Assembly: GCA_030620005.1 (NCBI GenBank)
Contig: JAUXAJ010000136.1
Location: 1 to 12,749 of the forward strand
DNA: 12,749 nt
Source of the DNA: Promethearchaeota archaeon
GTDB taxonomy: Archaea > Asgardarchaeota > Lokiarchaeia > Sigynarchaeales > SOKP01
Reading direction: 5' to 3'
Shown: one piece after another, positions 12,383-12,749 of the stretch
Position numbering within the stretch: the first letter of the stretch is position 1
How the letters are laid out: every line of letters starts with the position of its first letter
Made by a program: the position numbers and the translations under genes
Notes under the pieces: model-generated
Told to the model about the DNA's origin: nothing
The model's database searches: none
Seen by the model: only the letters and a program-made list of their open reading frames with translations

Positions 12383-12749
12383 TTATTTTCTGGGAGTAAC
12401 AGTTGGTCTTTCGTATCTACGCAATTTTGATTTAATTCCAAAAAGATACTTCGCAATGTTTTTCAGTTTCTCAAGATCGTAGCGCATCATCATGGTGATA
12501 GTTTCCATTGCTGGACTTCCTCCGCCATGTAAGCCAGCAACTTGCATTAAACCAGCAATTTCCGAAACGACCAAACCCTCAATCCCTCTAAAACATTTTA
12601 AGATGTTTTCTGATTTGACTCTCGGATTTCTCTTCAAATATTTCATTGCAAGAGCTCCTACTTCTTCAGAATAGAACGATCCTTCATGAGGCAACGTTGC
12701 AATGAGCCCACCAGAAAGGTCTGCTAGAATTTTGTACTCGTCATAAATC
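12383..12749 (-). CDS. C-terminal part of a 4-hydroxybutyryl-CoA dehydratase-like protein (partial)
   Basis: The frame is open from the right edge to TAA at 12383-12385, so the gene starts outside the window; 121 residues are visible. They read IYDEYKILADLSGGLIATLP, a linker, RVKSENILKCFRGIEGLV, then AGLMQVAGLHGGGSPAMETI and RYDLEKLKNIAKYLFGI. The SGGL-ATLP and HGGGSP signatures, and the YDLE-KK-ak helix, are those of 4-hydroxybutyryl-CoA dehydratase in the 4-hydroxyphenylacetate 3-hydroxylase superfamily. That enzyme uses FAD and a 4Fe-4S cluster to make crotonyl-CoA in 4-aminobutyrate fermentation or the 3-hydroxypropionate/4-hydroxybutyrate cycle. Its cluster ligands lie in the missing part, so activity cannot be judged. 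A related vinylacetyl-CoA isomerase or HpaB-type role is possible. A TTG at 12692-12694 is an internal leucine, not a start. Confidence 0.8.
   Translation of the reverse strand, partial: IYDEYKILADLSGGLIATLPHEGSFYSEEVGALAMKYLKRNPRVKSENILKCFRGIEGLVVSEIAGLMQVAGLHGGGSPAMETITMMMRYDLEKLKNIAKYLFGIKSKLRRYERPTVTPRK

Noticed and set aside
12219..12480. A plus-strand open frame without start codon in the gap before the 4-hydroxybutyryl-CoA dehydratase-like gene, considered as a gene remnant.
   Set aside because: No start codon or recognisable domain, and its 3' half is simply antisense to the dehydratase-like gene.
1..12749. tRNA or rRNA genes, CRISPR arrays and insertion sequences.
   Set aside because: I found no GTTCRANNC-type tRNA arm in gene-free DNA, no regular repeat-spacer array and no transposase or terminal inverted repeats.

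Overview
The window is AT-rich DNA from what looks like an anaerobic archaeon. TATA-like boxes (TTTAAATA, TTTATATA types) precede several genes, T-tracts stand where genes end, and GTG and TTG starts are frequent. The proteins are typical of strict anaerobes: cysteine-rich Fe-S proteins, a heterodisulfide-reductase-like subunit, a radical SAM enzyme and the end of a 4-hydroxybutyryl-CoA dehydratase relative. An Asgard (Lokiarchaeia-like) source would fit the base composition and gene mix, but this is inference; no marker gene is present.

Layout. Positions 1-109 hold the 3' end of an unidentified gene. On the minus strand follow a 57-residue basic peptide gene (197-370) and feoA (635-931). Then, on the plus strand: a two-CCG-domain HdrD/GlpC-like protein (1220-2353), a glycine/arginine-rich DUF5320 protein (2674-3078), a DtxR-type metal regulator (3119-3502), a four-cluster polyferredoxin (3585-4022) and a cation diffusion facilitator fused to a NifX-type domain (4143-5384). 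The minus-strand pair 5501-6967 encodes a radical SAM protein and a NifU/IscU-like scaffold. Divergent from it run a NifX/ORP-like protein (7189-7656) and two MinD-type ATPases with inserted ferredoxin modules (7688-9551). DUF134 (9614-10033, minus) and a metallo-beta-lactamase-fold protein (10123-10809, plus) are divergent. A second small NifX-family protein with a histidine tail (10949-11356) converges with an OsmC-family gene (11515-12015, minus). The 3' end of the 4-hydroxybutyryl-CoA dehydratase-like gene (12383-12749, minus) closes the window.

How it fits together. The core (NifX-fold carrier, paired ferredoxin-MinD ATPases, NifU scaffold, DUF134, DUF5320) resembles the ORP (orange protein)/MinD clusters of sulfate reducers and other anaerobes, where a NifX-fold protein carries a metal-sulfur cofactor and MinD-family ATPases act with it. 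No nitrogenase gene is present, so the likely theme is metal-sulfur cluster assembly, carriage or metal homeostasis, linked to iron by FeoA, the DtxR protein and the CDF transporter.

The most notable find is a shared palindrome, TGAAT-N4-ATTCA. Five exact copies lie in gene-free DNA ahead of DUF5320 (two), the ORP-like gene, the His-tailed NifX gene and osmC; three one-mismatch copies fill the DUF134/metallo-beta-lactamase promoter region. This suggests one regulon. DUF134, whose own promoter has the densest sites, is the leading candidate regulator. Several of the same genes also share a GGTTG(A) element just before the start codon.
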